A DNA stretch of 64,000 nucleotides, from contig SUXE01000005.1 in assembly GCA_015061115.1 (NCBI GenBank), forward strand, positions 124,001 through 188,000. The letters run 5' to 3'. This stretch comes from Bacteroidales bacterium (GTDB taxonomy: Bacteria > Bacteroidota > Bacteroidia > Bacteroidales > Paludibacteraceae). Each line of letters opens with the position of its first letter. Positions within the stretch are counted from its first letter, which is position 1. The notes beneath the pieces were generated by a model. It did not search any database, was not told the DNA's origin, and saw only the letters and a list, made by a program, of their open reading frames with translations. The position numbers and the translations under genes are program-made. This document shows positions 38,946 to 47,837 of this stretch, piece after piece.

Positions 38946-39350
38946 CAATATTCCATTGCAATGGTCGATTTCGTGTTGTATGATCTGGGCTGTAAAACCT
39001 CTGAATTTCTTTCTTTGTGGTTTGAAATTAATGTCTAAATATTCCAACTCTATTTCATTGTATCGAATTGTCTTCTTTACACCAGGCAAAGACAAACATC
39101 CCTCTTCTGCAGGATAAGGTTTCAATTTCAATGTGATCACAGGGTTGATGAAAGCCTCTTGTTTATCACCCACGCATACCACGATGATGTTTTTCAAAAC
39201 GCCGATCATATTGGCAGCCATACCTACGCATCCGTCAAGGTGGGCACGCAGAGTGTCGAGCAGGTCAGTCACCACTTGTTTGTCTTCTTCCGTTGCTGGC
39301 TCTGATTTTTGAGACAGGAACAACGGATCATGCATTATCTCTTTTACCAT
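38940..39350 (-). CDS. Peptide deformylase-like protein
   Basis: 136 residues, shorter than typical Def (~170). Motif 1 is GCVGMAANMIG (40-50), where the usual Gln of GxGLAAxQ is Met48. Motif 2 is EGCLSLPG with metal ligand Cys85, and motif 3 is HEIDH (126-130) with both His ligands and Glu127. The metal site is complete; the missing Gln normally helps bind the formyl substrate. This N/M variant recurs in a deformylase-like subfamily, so activity on N-formyl-Met is uncertain and a second, canonical def may lie elsewhere. The stop lies within the flanking simple-repeat tract. Confidence 0.8.
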   Translation of the reverse strand: MVKEIMHDPLFLSQKSEPATEEDKQVVTDLLDTLRAHLDGCVGMAANMIGVLKNIIVVCVGDKQEAFINPVITLKLKPYPAEEGCLSLPGVKKTIRYNEIELEYLDINFKPQRKKFRGFTAQIIQHEIDHCNGILI

Positions 39351-39379
39351 ATATCATTATTTATAGTTTGCCGCCAGCA

Positions 39380-39919
39380 TTACAAAAACATCTTTCCCCA
39401 TTCATCAAACTGTTTCACTGATTCTTCACCGAATTTTTCCAGTTTGCGTCTTGCCTGGATAAAATCTCTCTCTTCTCCCAAGTGTGTCTTGCTGAAGAAT
39501 TTGTCGGCAAAACAGATGATCTGTTCTTCTATGCTGACGGGACGCATGTCACGATGAGGAACAGGAAGATCCTGTTCGATGATCTGCTTCAACGATAATC
39601 CTGTGCCTGTGTGACGTTCCGCCACCATCGCATGGCGTGGCAGACCTTCCGCTTGGAGCAACTCACTGCCGAGATAGCCGTGGCAGATGTAGGGCTGATC
39701 TCCGTCGCAACAGATTCCAGCCGCTGAAGTCTTGAAGATACCGATGTCGTGAAGCATTGCGCCTTCCTCCACGAATCTGCGGTCGGCTCCAAGCTCAGGA
39801 TGGGCGTCGACGATCTTCAACGCTTTTTCTGTGACTTCTTTTGAATGAGTGACGAGAATGTGGTAGAGCTTGCTGTTCTCGTCGTAGTATTTCTTTATTA
39901 TTGCTAATGGATCTATCAT
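39380..39919 (-). CDS. HD-domain hydrolase
   Basis: 179 residues. HD metal motif: LVTHSKEV (His25), GAMLHDIG (His57-Asp58), then HGYLGSELL and ERHTGTG further on, and FADKFFS as the last Asp. A stand-alone HD phosphohydrolase, probably acting on nucleotides or phosphate esters; no partner domain. It ends 29 nt before the deformylase-like gene start, so possibly co-transcribed. Last clearly chromosomal gene before the mobile element. Confidence 0.85.
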   Translation of the reverse strand: MIDPLAIIKKYYDENSKLYHILVTHSKEVTEKALKIVDAHPELGADRRFVEEGAMLHDIGIFKTSAAGICCDGDQPYICHGYLGSELLQAEGLPRHAMVAERHTGTGLSLKQIIEQDLPVPHRDMRPVSIEEQIICFADKFFSKTHLGEERDFIQARRKLEKFGEESVKQFDEWGKMFL

Positions 39920-40237
39920 AGGATTATTCTTTTCTTACAAAAATAGGAAATTTGTATAAATACACACCAAAAGAATCTGGCTTTCTACATCTCCTTTACG
40001 TTTTGTTTCTGTGACGTTGCGATGCCGTCTGTGTTTTGAAGAAAATCATGCGTCACAGCCTATTGGGAAGACATTTGTAGCAGGAATGTACCTTTTGTTT
40101 GCAGGCTCTGTTTGCCGGATACGAAAAAGACCGCTCGTTGTCAAAACGTACGGTCTTCAAAACACTTAACCAATTAAAATTTCTATAAATTTTTATCTAA
40201 GATTTATCGGGTTAGCAGGAACAAAAAAAATCAAGTT
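39920..40237. other. Gene-free junction region with a minus-strand terminator
   Basis: No gene or tRNA seen. AAGACCG (40127-40133) pairs with CGGTCTT (40151-40157); read on the minus strand the stem is followed by T5, so it would end leftward transcription although no leftward gene lies to its right. The border of the mobile element probably falls in or near here. Confidence 0.5.
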
Positions 40238-41389
40238 ATGAGTCAAAGTTTGTCAAAGAAAGATGTATTAAACATTGACCTTGTCGCTTTTCTGGAGAGA
40301 CAAGGGATGACACCTGTGCGACAGACTCGTAACAGCAAATTTGGTACAACTTTGTTGTACTATTCTCCATTCCGAAACGAAAAGAATCCTTCGTTTGAAG
40401 TGTTTCCGGACATTTATCCACAAAAATGGATAGATCGTGCGGAAATGGATCGTACAGGAACGCTGCTTACCTTAGTAGCTAAATTGAAAAACATTCCTGA
40501 TACTCCAGGGAATCTTAATGAGATAATAACCGCAACAGCGGAAGCTTATGGAGGGGTTGTTTTTAACCTGCCTCAAAGGGAGGTCCGTCATAATTTGGTT
40601 GAAGACAAACCCAAAATAGAGATAAACAAGGTAAATTCTATTTGGTATGACTCTCTTGTCGAATATTTAAACCGACGATGTATCTCTCTTGATACAGCAC
40701 GAAATTTCTGTAAGCAAGTTCACTATATCAAGTTGAAAGAAGACGGAACACCGTCGAAAGAACGAGTTGATATAGGATTTCCAAATTCGCATGGAGGAAA
40801 TAGTATTCAAAAATGCGATAAGGAAGGTGGTTGGGAACTTAGAATGGAATCTCTACCTAAAACAATGCCTGACGGATCGACGTATCAATATACGTCGAAA
40901 ATATGTAACGCTAAAGCTCCAAGTTACATTGTTGAAGGAAAGCAAACAATCAATGTGTTTGAAGGTTTCTTCGATATGCTAAGTTGTGCGGAACAAAAGA
41001 AAAGGTTGGGCAAAGATCCTCTAAATGAGGATTATATAGTTCTCAACTCGGTGGCTTTGGCTGACCAGGTTATAGAAAAAATGGAGACTATTGATCTCCG
41101 TAACAAGAAAATCAAGTTGTTTCTGGATAATGATAATGCAGGAACAATCGCAACTCAGAAAATCATGAAAGCTTTGAGCGATAGAGCAGAGGTTATTGAT
41201 TGCCGATATATCCTTGGTAATCATAAAGACCTCAATGAATGGCATATCGCAAACACAAAGGAGATGATAGAAAAGAATCATCTTACCTTGGAAAAGGGAG
41301 TTTTCGTTGAAAAAAAAACTGAGGTGATTAATCAACGTCAAATATTGCCCGCTCCAATGATGAAGAAAAGGAGAGGGGTAGGTATATGA
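40238..41389 (+). CDS. DnaG-like Toprim primase of the element
   Basis: 383 residues. The N-terminal part (YYSPFRNEKNPSFEVFP) is the CHC2-primase-type substrate region but lacks the zinc-binding Cys/His residues. The Toprim domain is complete: NVFEGFFDML (catalytic Glu) near 245 and KIKLFLDNDNAG (DxD) near 295. The protein ends in a basic tail (MKKRRGVGI). Such proteins prime replication of conjugative or mobilizable elements after strand transfer. First gene of the plus-strand operon leading to traN and topB. Confidence 0.85.
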   Translation: MSQSLSKKDVLNIDLVAFLERQGMTPVRQTRNSKFGTTLLYYSPFRNEKNPSFEVFPDIYPQKWIDRAEMDRTGTLLTLVAKLKNIPDTPGNLNEIITATAEAYGGVVFNLPQREVRHNLVEDKPKIEINKVNSIWYDSLVEYLNRRCISLDTARNFCKQVHYIKLKEDGTPSKERVDIGFPNSHGGNSIQKCDKEGGWELRMESLPKTMPDGSTYQYTSKICNAKAPSYIVEGKQTINVFEGFFDMLSCAEQKKRLGKDPLNEDYIVLNSVALADQVIEKMETIDLRNKKIKLFLDNDNAGTIATQKIMKALSDRAEVIDCRYILGNHKDLNEWHIANTKEMIEKNHLTLEKGVFVEKKTEVINQRQILPAPMMKKRRGVGI

Positions 41390-41400
41390 TATAACAATTT

Positions 41401-41520
41401 AACTTTAATAAAAAGTGAATGTATGTCCTCAATTATGGGGGCATACATTTTATCGAACTTATTACAATTAACTTTAATAAAAAAGCAATGTGTGTCCTCA
41501 GCAGAAGGACACACATTTTA
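41401..41520 (+). promoter_or_regulatory. Two tandem covarying leader hairpins upstream of traN
   Basis: A 69-bp unit beginning AACTTTAATAAAAA occurs twice (41401 and 41470). Each contains a hairpin: AATGTATGTCC/GGGGCATACATT (41418-41449) and AATGTGTGTCC/GGACACACATT (41487-41517, perfect 11 bp), each followed by a short T run. One stem position changes A-U to G-C in both arms, which argues for a selected RNA structure, perhaps attenuators or processing sites. Confidence 0.65.
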
Positions 41521-41543
41521 CAAACTAATTACAAATTACTTAC

Positions 41544-42695
41544 ATGAGAAATCTATTAGTATTAATAACAGTATTCCTATCTTTATGTTCTGCTGCTCTT
41601 AGTTCGCAACATCTGCAACAAAAGGGGGCAAAAAAGGTAAAACTGGAAGTGAGTGATGTGAAATGGCTATACTTACAGTTCCCTGCAAAAATAAATTATG
41701 TAGACATGGGAACTGAGGATATTGTCGCCGAAAAAATCGGTGATGCAGAGAATATTCTTCGTATCAGAAGCGAGATCCCTGTATTTGACAATACTACCCT
41801 AACTGCAATCACGAAAGATGGGAAAATATACACATTTGATCTTAATTATGATCAAGATCCCAAGACAATAGCCATTGATGTGAAAAATGTGGGAGATTCT
41901 GTTAAACAGGAACATTATTTGTCGGAATCGACAATTGAATTGTCGAGTATCAGAACCTCACACCTATCATATAATTCAGACGAGACAGTTATAGATGTAG
42001 CTGTCGGAGTTGATTCTATCATAGCAGAAAAAATCTCTGATTTTAACAATGTGGTCATCGCCAAAAGGGTGGGGGAGTTTGATGCTTTTACTTCTACGTC
42101 ACTTCATGTCGTGACTAAAGACAGCAAAAACAATGTGAGGATTTATCCCCACATCATCAAAGCTAATGAAAATCCGGAGCTTGTGAATCTGGTTATTGGT
42201 AGTGATGCAAATGAAGAAAAAGCATCTTTTTCAATAGCGAGTATGAATGAGGTAGAGATGGAAGAATATGGAAAAGCAGTAGTGGAAAAAGGTGCGGTAT
42301 TGAACAATATTGGAATTTCGGAGAATAAGATGCTTTTCAGTCTGATAGGATTGTTCATCAAGGATGATATCCTTATGTTTCACCTGTATCTACAGAATGA
42401 CAGTAAGATTGATTATGAGATAGACTTTATAAGAAGTTATATTCAGAATAAGAAAAAAACAAAGAAACAGACTTACCAGGACGACGAGAAACTACCGATA
42501 TATATATATCGGTCGAAAGAAGGAGATCTTGTAGAAGGTGACTCTGGTTACAGTGCGGTATTTTTTTTCAAGAGATTCACTGTTCCGGACAAGCACCAGT
42601 TTTATTTCGAAATTTTTGAAAAAAATGGAGGAAGACATTTGAAATTCACAGCTTCCAACAAAGAAATACTGAACGCAAAAAAAATAACAAAATAA
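41544..42695 (+). CDS. traN: Conjugative transposon protein TraN (DUF4138)
   Basis: 383 residues with a signal peptide (MRNLLVLITVFLSLCSAALS). WLYLQFPAKINYVDMGTEDIVAEK is the conserved TraN opening and recurs in weaker form near 150-175 (DVAVGVDSIIAEKI). The C-terminal half (GLFIKDDILMFHLYLQNDSKIDYEIDFIR) carries the DUF4138 core. TraN is a periplasmic/outer-membrane part of the Bacteroides mating apparatus. Here it stands apart from other tra genes, between primase and topB. The stop TAA shares a base with the next ATG. Confidence 0.88.
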   Translation: MRNLLVLITVFLSLCSAALSSQHLQQKGAKKVKLEVSDVKWLYLQFPAKINYVDMGTEDIVAEKIGDAENILRIRSEIPVFDNTTLTAITKDGKIYTFDLNYDQDPKTIAIDVKNVGDSVKQEHYLSESTIELSSIRTSHLSYNSDETVIDVAVGVDSIIAEKISDFNNVVIAKRVGEFDAFTSTSLHVVTKDSKNNVRIYPHIIKANENPELVNLVIGSDANEEKASFSIASMNEVEMEEYGKAVVEKGAVLNNIGISENKMLFSLIGLFIKDDILMFHLYLQNDSKIDYEIDFIRSYIQNKKKTKKQTYQDDEKLPIYIYRSKEGDLVEGDSGYSAVFFFKRFTVPDKHQFYFEIFEKNGGRHLKFTASNKEILNAKKITK

Positions 42696-43231
42696 TGGAA
42701 ACAATAGATATCGTACTGAAGGCAGTACTTGAACTAAAGGAGCAAGTAGCAGTATTATCCTATAAAATGGATAACTTAGAAAATATGCTCGCTAATTCTT
42801 CTTTTCGTGTTTCTCAAAAAAGAGAAGATATTACGGATCCTATCCCTGTAGAAAGTAATGAACAAGAAACAGCGGAAGAGAAACTGGTGAGGTTGTATAA
42901 TCAGAAAAAGAAAGAAAATAAATCGGTATCAGAGGATCCAGAGCCTGAAGCTGAGGATTTTGATCTTGGAGAGTTAGATGATGATCCCTTTGAGAAAAAA
43001 AAGAATATGTCAAGCGAAGATTTGAGTGAATTAATAAAGTCTGAATGTATGCAGGCTTTCCCTTCAGATAGCAGCATTAACGAGGACTATATAAATCAAA
43101 GCTTAATTAATGGTTCAAAGAAAGAGGATGTTAGCAGCACTACTAACGCAACTCTTGAAGAGGTGAAAAAAAGAATAGATGGATTTGCTAACATGAAGAA
43201 TTTGCAATATAATATAAATAAACATATATAA
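42695..43231 (+). CDS. Acidic coiled-coil protein between traN and topB
   Basis: 178 residues. A short N-terminal coiled coil (IVLKAVLELKEQVAVLSYKM) is followed by an acidic, low-complexity middle (EDPEPEAEDFDLGELDDDP) and a helical end. No known domain recognised. It overlaps the traN stop by 1 nt and ends 2 nt before topB, so all three are probably translated together. Confidence 0.7.
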   Translation: METIDIVLKAVLELKEQVAVLSYKMDNLENMLANSSFRVSQKREDITDPIPVESNEQETAEEKLVRLYNQKKKENKSVSEDPEPEAEDFDLGELDDDPFEKKKNMSSEDLSELIKSECMQAFPSDSSINEDYINQSLINGSKKEDVSSTTNATLEEVKKRIDGFANMKNLQYNINKHI

Positions 43232-43233
43232 TT

Positions 43234-45930
43234 ATGAGGGTAGTAATAGCAGAAAAACCTTCAGTCGCAAGGGACATTGCGAAAGTTCTGAAGGCAACAG
43301 AAAAAAAAGAAGGATACTTCGAAGGCAATGGATGGCAGGTAACATGGGCTTACGGTCATCTAGTAGGCTTATGTGAGCCTGAAACATACGGTTGGGGCAC
43401 TCCATGGTCTAAAGATGTTTTACCAATGATTCCTTCTGAGTTCAAGTTGCAACTTTTAGAGGATAGCCAGGCAAGATCAAAAAAGGAGAATATGTATCTT
43501 CAGCAGTACAAAGTTCTCCAAGGATTATTCAAAAGTGCAGACTTTATTGTCTGTGCGACGGATGCAGGTAGAGAGGGAGAATTGATATTCCGTAATATTT
43601 ACAATTACATGGGATGTAAAACTCCTGTTAAGAGACTCTGGATCTCCTCTTTGACTGAGAGTGCGATCAAGCAGGGATTTGAGAATCTGAAGGAAGGATC
43701 TGACTATGATAATATCTATCATAGTGCTGAATGTCGAGCTAAGGCGGATTGGATCATAGGCATGAATGCTACAAGATCGCTAACTCTTGCCAACCCGAAC
43801 AAGGGGTTGTTCACGTTAGGACGTGTACAGACCCCAACATTCTCATTTGTATGTAAAAGATACTATGAGAACAAAAACTTTGTGCAAACTTTTTACTATA
43901 AATTGAGGGCAAAACTGAGTACCTCAGATAAGACACATTTTTTCTCAGTTTGTCCGGAATCTTTTGAATCAAAAGAAGCGGCGGAAAAGAGGATAGAGAG
44001 CCTTGGAAAAGAGTTCACTGTTGTGAAGGTAGAGAATAAGAAGCTGACAGAAAGGGCTCCTTTGCCTTTCAGCTTGACTGACTTGCAAAGGACGGCGAAC
44101 AGATTGTTAGGAATGTCCGCACAGGACACCTTGACTGCTCTTCAGAGCCTGTATGAGGCGAAAATGACAACTTATCCTCGTACAGATTCCAGTTATCTTG
44201 CGGAGGATATGATACAGCCTATATCTGATAATGTAGGCAGTCTGAACAGATTGAACTTGAACAAAGAACTGAAGAATGGATTGGCGTTCATATCCAAAAA
44301 CGGAATACAAAAGAGTTGCTTTGACAACTCAAAGCTGACGGATCACCATGCCGTCATCCCAACATTTGAGGGATATGAAAAATATGACAATCTGAACATA
44401 AATGAACAGAAAATTTATGATCTTGTTGTCAAAAGATTCATACAGTCTTTGTTGCCTCCGTGCAAGAAAGACCAGGTAATATATACCTTAGAAGCGAAGG
44501 ACAAAACACTCTTTAAGAGTGTAGGAACGTCGATCAAGGATGCAGGATGGAGAATTACCTTGTCACAACAAGAGACTAAAGAAGAAAAAGATGACGAGGA
44601 GAGTCAGACACTGCCACCAGTAATCGAGGGGGAGAATGTAGATGTGCTACAGGTAGTTGCGGAAGAAAGAAAAACACAAAGACCACCGCTTCTTACAGAA
44701 GCTGAACTTCTGAAGCTCATGGAGACGGCAGGAAAAATGATCGAGGACCAGGAACTATCAAAAGCGATAAAGGATTGCGGTCTGGGTACTCCTGCAACAC
44801 GAGCGAGTGTGATAGAGTCTCTGAAGATTCGCAAACTTGTGGAAATTCAGGAAAAGAAATATCTTGTTCCAACGACAAGGGGTTTGGCGATATATGATGG
44901 CGTCAAAAATTTAGATTTGTCAAAACCTGATGTTACAGGTGAGTGGGAGTGTAAGCTCAACAAAATAGCGGAAGGCTCCTTCAATGCGGAAGCATTTATT
45001 GAGGAAATAAAGGATAAGGCGGTAAGTCTTATCAAGGAACTAGACAAAGTGATAATAAATGTGGAAATGGAAAATAAAGGAAATCCAAAGCTTCTTACGG
45101 AAGATTTGACTTGTCCTCTCTGTGGAGGAAAGATCATCGAGGGGGAGAGAACCGTAAGATGCGAGAATTACCAAAAAGATAATCCTTCCAGCTGCCAATT
45201 TTTGCTCTTTAAAAGCAATAAGTATCATACTTTTAGCTCAAAAGAGATAAAAGAATTGACAACAAAGATGGAAACATCAGATATTGTCTTATTGACAAAT
45301 AACGAAACAAAAAAAAGTTATAATGTCAGGTTTAAGTTCGATAAAGAAACAAACAAAGTAGGACTTATATTTGATAATAATCTGGGAATAATTTGCCCAA
45401 AATGTGGCAAACCCATGGTCGAATATAAAAGCTCATACGCATGTTCTGGGAACACTAAGGAGAATCCAACTTGTAATTTCCTTGTCTGGAAGAATATGTC
45501 CGGACACGAAATGACAAAAGCAGAGCTTGACATTCTTCTGAAGGAAAAGATATTGAAGAGCGTATCTTTCCTATCAAAGGAAGGAAAACCGTACAAAGCG
45601 AATCTTGTGCTGAATGAGGATTTTACTACGACGGTCGTATTTGAAGATAGAAATGAAGAAGTCGGAATCTGTCCGAAGTGCGGTGCACCAGTCATAGATT
45701 TCGGCAAGGGATGCAAATGCACAAGAAACACAAAAGAAAATCCGACCTGTGATTTTATAATGTGGAAAAATGTGTCCGGGCATGAGCTGACACAGAAAGA
45801 AATCCAGGCATTGATGAAAGGTGACACATTAAAAAAAGTCCCACTAATATCATCAAAGTCAGGGAAAAAATACGAAGCAGATTTGGTGTACAGCACCGAA
45901 TCAAACAGAGTAGAAATAAAATTAAAATAA
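43234..45930 (+). CDS. topB: DNA topoisomerase III with three C-terminal zinc fingers
   Basis: 898 residues. Type IA topoisomerase: Toprim domain from the start (MRVVIAEKPSVARDIAKVL; CATDAGREGELIFR), catalytic Tyr314 in MTTYPRTDSSYL, and LGTPATRASVIESL in domain IV. The tail holds three four-Cys zinc ribbons (CPLCGGK..., CPKCGKPMVEYK..., CPKCGAPVIDFG...), the last two near-identical and each followed by a SGHE(M/L)T segment, indicating duplication. topB-type genes are a standard part of Bacteroides conjugative transposons. Confidence 0.96.
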   Translation: MRVVIAEKPSVARDIAKVLKATEKKEGYFEGNGWQVTWAYGHLVGLCEPETYGWGTPWSKDVLPMIPSEFKLQLLEDSQARSKKENMYLQQYKVLQGLFKSADFIVCATDAGREGELIFRNIYNYMGCKTPVKRLWISSLTESAIKQGFENLKEGSDYDNIYHSAECRAKADWIIGMNATRSLTLANPNKGLFTLGRVQTPTFSFVCKRYYENKNFVQTFYYKLRAKLSTSDKTHFFSVCPESFESKEAAEKRIESLGKEFTVVKVENKKLTERAPLPFSLTDLQRTANRLLGMSAQDTLTALQSLYEAKMTTYPRTDSSYLAEDMIQPISDNVGSLNRLNLNKELKNGLAFISKNGIQKSCFDNSKLTDHHAVIPTFEGYEKYDNLNINEQKIYDLVVKRFIQSLLPPCKKDQVIYTLEAKDKTLFKSVGTSIKDAGWRITLSQQETKEEKDDEESQTLPPVIEGENVDVLQVVAEERKTQRPPLLTEAELLKLMETAGKMIEDQELSKAIKDCGLGTPATRASVIESLKIRKLVEIQEKKYLVPTTRGLAIYDGVKNLDLSKPDVTGEWECKLNKIAEGSFNAEAFIEEIKDKAVSLIKELDKVIINVEMENKGNPKLLTEDLTCPLCGGKIIEGERTVRCENYQKDNPSSCQFLLFKSNKYHTFSSKEIKELTTKMETSDIVLLTNNETKKSYNVRFKFDKETNKVGLIFDNNLGIICPKCGKPMVEYKSSYACSGNTKENPTCNFLVWKNMSGHEMTKAELDILLKEKILKSVSFLSKEGKPYKANLVLNEDFTTTVVFEDRNEEVGICPKCGAPVIDFGKGCKCTRNTKENPTCDFIMWKNVSGHELTQKEIQALMKGDTLKKVPLISSKSGKKYEADLVYSTESNRVEIKLK

Positions 45931-45989
45931 AAGAAAATTTGTAATTAGTTAAAGTGGCGTGGATTGTGAAATTCGTGCCATTTTAGAAT

Positions 45990-46013
45990 AAAAAAGGTGG
46001 TCCAATGACCACC
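45990..46013 (-). terminator. Rho-independent terminator for the zinc-finger gene
   Basis: GGTGGTC / GACCACC with a 4-nt loop; on the minus strand it is followed by T6. It also faces the end of topB and may work both ways. Confidence 0.75.
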
Positions 46014-46051
46014 AAAAATTTTCCTTTTGTTTAATCATATTACTTCCAAAA

Positions 46052-46423
46052 TCAGAACCATACATTATAATAATAGCCTCCTGGATCGTCAATAGTTGAC
46101 AAAATCCACCCTCGATCAGAAATTTCCGTGCGGAGACATTTGTCGCTGCAAAAATAGTAGCGACCATAATCGTATTTATATCCCTTACGCATTAATTTTC
46201 CACACGCCTCACATCTTTTGCAAGGTTTTGAGGACTGCGAGAAATAATCAACAAATGTTTTGGCTATTGTTTCTGCACTTGTAAATTCATCATAATTGTA
46301 ATCGTCAATACAATCGTAGGCGAAATCTCCCAATTCGTCGTCAGTATAGAAATCTCGCTCTGATCCGCTAACAGCCTTGTGTAGGCGGTTTAAGATTGAA
46401 ACAACCAGTTCTATTTTAGTCAT
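46052..46423 (-). CDS. Small zinc-finger protein, paralogue of the one at 50703
   Basis: 123 residues. The C-terminal zinc site has CKRCEACGKLM (Cys68, 71, 74) and FCSDKC (Cys92, 96). The whole length aligns with the C-terminal two-thirds of the protein at 50703-51281 (RLHKAVSGSERDFYT against RLSSAVSGTERLLYT; KPCKRCEACGKLMRKGY against KPCRRCSVCGKLMRTGY). Function unknown; perhaps a nucleic-acid-binding accessory protein of the element. Transcribed from a promoter of the element family. Confidence 0.7.
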   Translation of the reverse strand: MTKIELVVSILNRLHKAVSGSERDFYTDDELGDFAYDCIDDYNYDEFTSAETIAKTFVDYFSQSSKPCKRCEACGKLMRKGYKYDYGRYYFCSDKCLRTEISDRGWILSTIDDPGGYYYNVWF

Positions 46424-46453
46424 ATAGAAGAACCTTTATTTTTTGCTTTTATA

Positions 46454-46485
46454 CAAATATACTAAAATAAGGCGAGAAAAACAAA
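46454..46485 (-). promoter_or_regulatory. Minus-strand promoter TTTG-N20-TATATTTG (divergent family member)
   Basis: The -7 box TATATTTG is at 46454-46461 and TTTG at 46482-46485. It shares box sequence and spacing with the element promoter family, but not the spacer or upstream sequence. Drives 46423-46052. Confidence 0.75.
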
Positions 46486-46674
46486 CAAAGCCAAATGTTA
46501 TTTTGCTAATATAGAAAAGAGAAAGGTTTATTATTCTTCAAAGGAAAAGGACAAAAAACGTTCCCCTATTTAAAGAGGAACGAAAAAAATATTAGAATTT
46601 TGCCCAGCCGTCCAAGTCGATCAAGGGAAATTGTTATAAATCAATCCTATAAAAAGTGTTGATTTGTTTTTTTT

Positions 46675-46699
46675 TATATCCAAAATGGATATATATTTG
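46675..46699 (+). promoter_or_regulatory. Palindrome TATATCC-N5-GGATATA overlapping a -7 box
   Basis: The palindrome is at 46675-46693; TATATTTG at 46692-46699 is the likely -7 box of the following gene. The placement suggests an operator that blocks the promoter. The same palindrome recurs near 51856 and 60369. Confidence 0.6.
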
Positions 46700-46789
46700 T
46701 AGCAAAAACAGGAAAGATATGATAAACGAAAAGATCAAATACACGCATATATAGAAAGTTGTAGTCAGCTACTGAAGGCATACAATTAT

Positions 46790-47620
46790 GTGATCCTCGA
46801 GAAATTTACAGGAGACACGTTGAGCAGTGCTTACTGGAGACTCAGGGAAGGCAATGGTCTGGTGACATACCAGGATAGAAAGATTCTTGTCGCAACGAGC
46901 AAGCAGATAACCCAAATCAGAAGATTCTTCTCGTCTCCTATCGCATTGGATGAAAATAGCTATAAAGAGGTAAGGAACATGAGGGAGGATCTGTTGGAAA
47001 GACTGGAAAGCTACAGGGATTGGCTTGCTCAAGGGTCCGCACCTGTGTACCTGACCCAACAGGCGGATCATGAATACAATGAATACACACTCGAAATGGC
47101 TGTCAGAAGGATAGGTTCTGAAGTCATAATAGCAGACATTGAGAAACAAAAAAAATTCTGGAGATCTGTTGACATAAACAAGATCATTGACTGTGACAGG
47201 ATCATATATAAAAAGGTAAGGAAAGAATTTGAAAGTGCGAAAAACAGATCGGATGCTCTCATGAAGATAGCGGAAAAATACTGGTATGAGGTATTGCCGA
47301 AAGATAAGGTATGGCAGATCAGAACTGACATAGAAAGAAGGTCGAGCAAAACAGCTAATATAAACTTGACAATGAACTGGATTTGTGATGTGCCGACTAA
47401 AAGTGAAGGTCATGATAGCGTTTTGGAAGAAAATGAAAAGACTATAGCTGAATTTATTGACTGGAAGACAAAGATAAAAGAGCAGAAAAAGAAGGGGGAG
47501 CATATCCTTGATGATTGCGTGTCGGTCGTGCGGAATTATATCGGGAAGATCATTGTTCCGGAATATTCCCTAGAAGAAAAAGAAAAAACGTCTCGCTGTC
47601 ACAGAGAAACGTTTTTGTAA
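46790..47620 (+). CDS. Helical protein of unknown function, start probably shifted by a frameshift
   Basis: 276 residues from the first in-frame start, a GTG at 46790. The same frame reads back sensibly to about 46730 (DQIHAYIESCSQLLKAYNY before VILEKFTGDTLSSAYWRLREGNG), but has no start codon there. An ATG at 46719, preceded by AGGAAAG, is one base out of frame and stops at 46754 after MINEKIKYTHI. One extra A in the AAAA run near 46729 would join them as MINEKDQIHAYIES. The protein is charged and alpha-helical with no recognised domain. Its promoter carries an operator-like palindrome. Confidence 0.6.
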   Translation: MILEKFTGDTLSSAYWRLREGNGLVTYQDRKILVATSKQITQIRRFFSSPIALDENSYKEVRNMREDLLERLESYRDWLAQGSAPVYLTQQADHEYNEYTLEMAVRRIGSEVIIADIEKQKKFWRSVDINKIIDCDRIIYKKVRKEFESAKNRSDALMKIAEKYWYEVLPKDKVWQIRTDIERRSSKTANINLTMNWICDVPTKSEGHDSVLEENEKTIAEFIDWKTKIKEQKKKGEHILDDCVSVVRNYIGKIIVPEYSLEEKEKTSRCHRETFL

Positions 47621-47709
47621 TCTTAACTTAAATTGTATCATAAAATAATGCAAAGATAAGCCAAATCAAAGAAAAAACAAAGTCGCTGAGCTTCACAGCT
47701 CAACGACTT
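47584..47709. terminator. Two hairpins between converging genes
   Basis: AAAACGT/ACGTTTTT overlaps the stop of the plus-strand gene (47584-47615). AAGTCG-ct-GAGC / GCTC-aa-CGACTT at 47680-47709 lies between it and the end of ssb, flanked by A-rich and T-rich runs. They likely separate the converging transcripts. Confidence 0.65.
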
Positions 47710-47837
47710 AAAAGTTTTGTCCAAAAACATGAATGTTTTAATGTTATGTTAATTATGTCATTTGTTGTCTTATGTAATTGGAATGTAACAGGGAGGGGAA
47801 CATACAAGAATGTCGCATATTTCCCCTATTCCTGTGA

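Noticed and set aside
38561-39038. Two or three 70-80-codon frames in the simple-repeat block
   Set aside because: They translate the AATTATGCATT repeats themselves (MHYELCIMNYE-type strings).
39920-40237. tRNA attachment site for the element
   Set aside because: No cloverleaf or CCA-type 3' end could be read in this interval.
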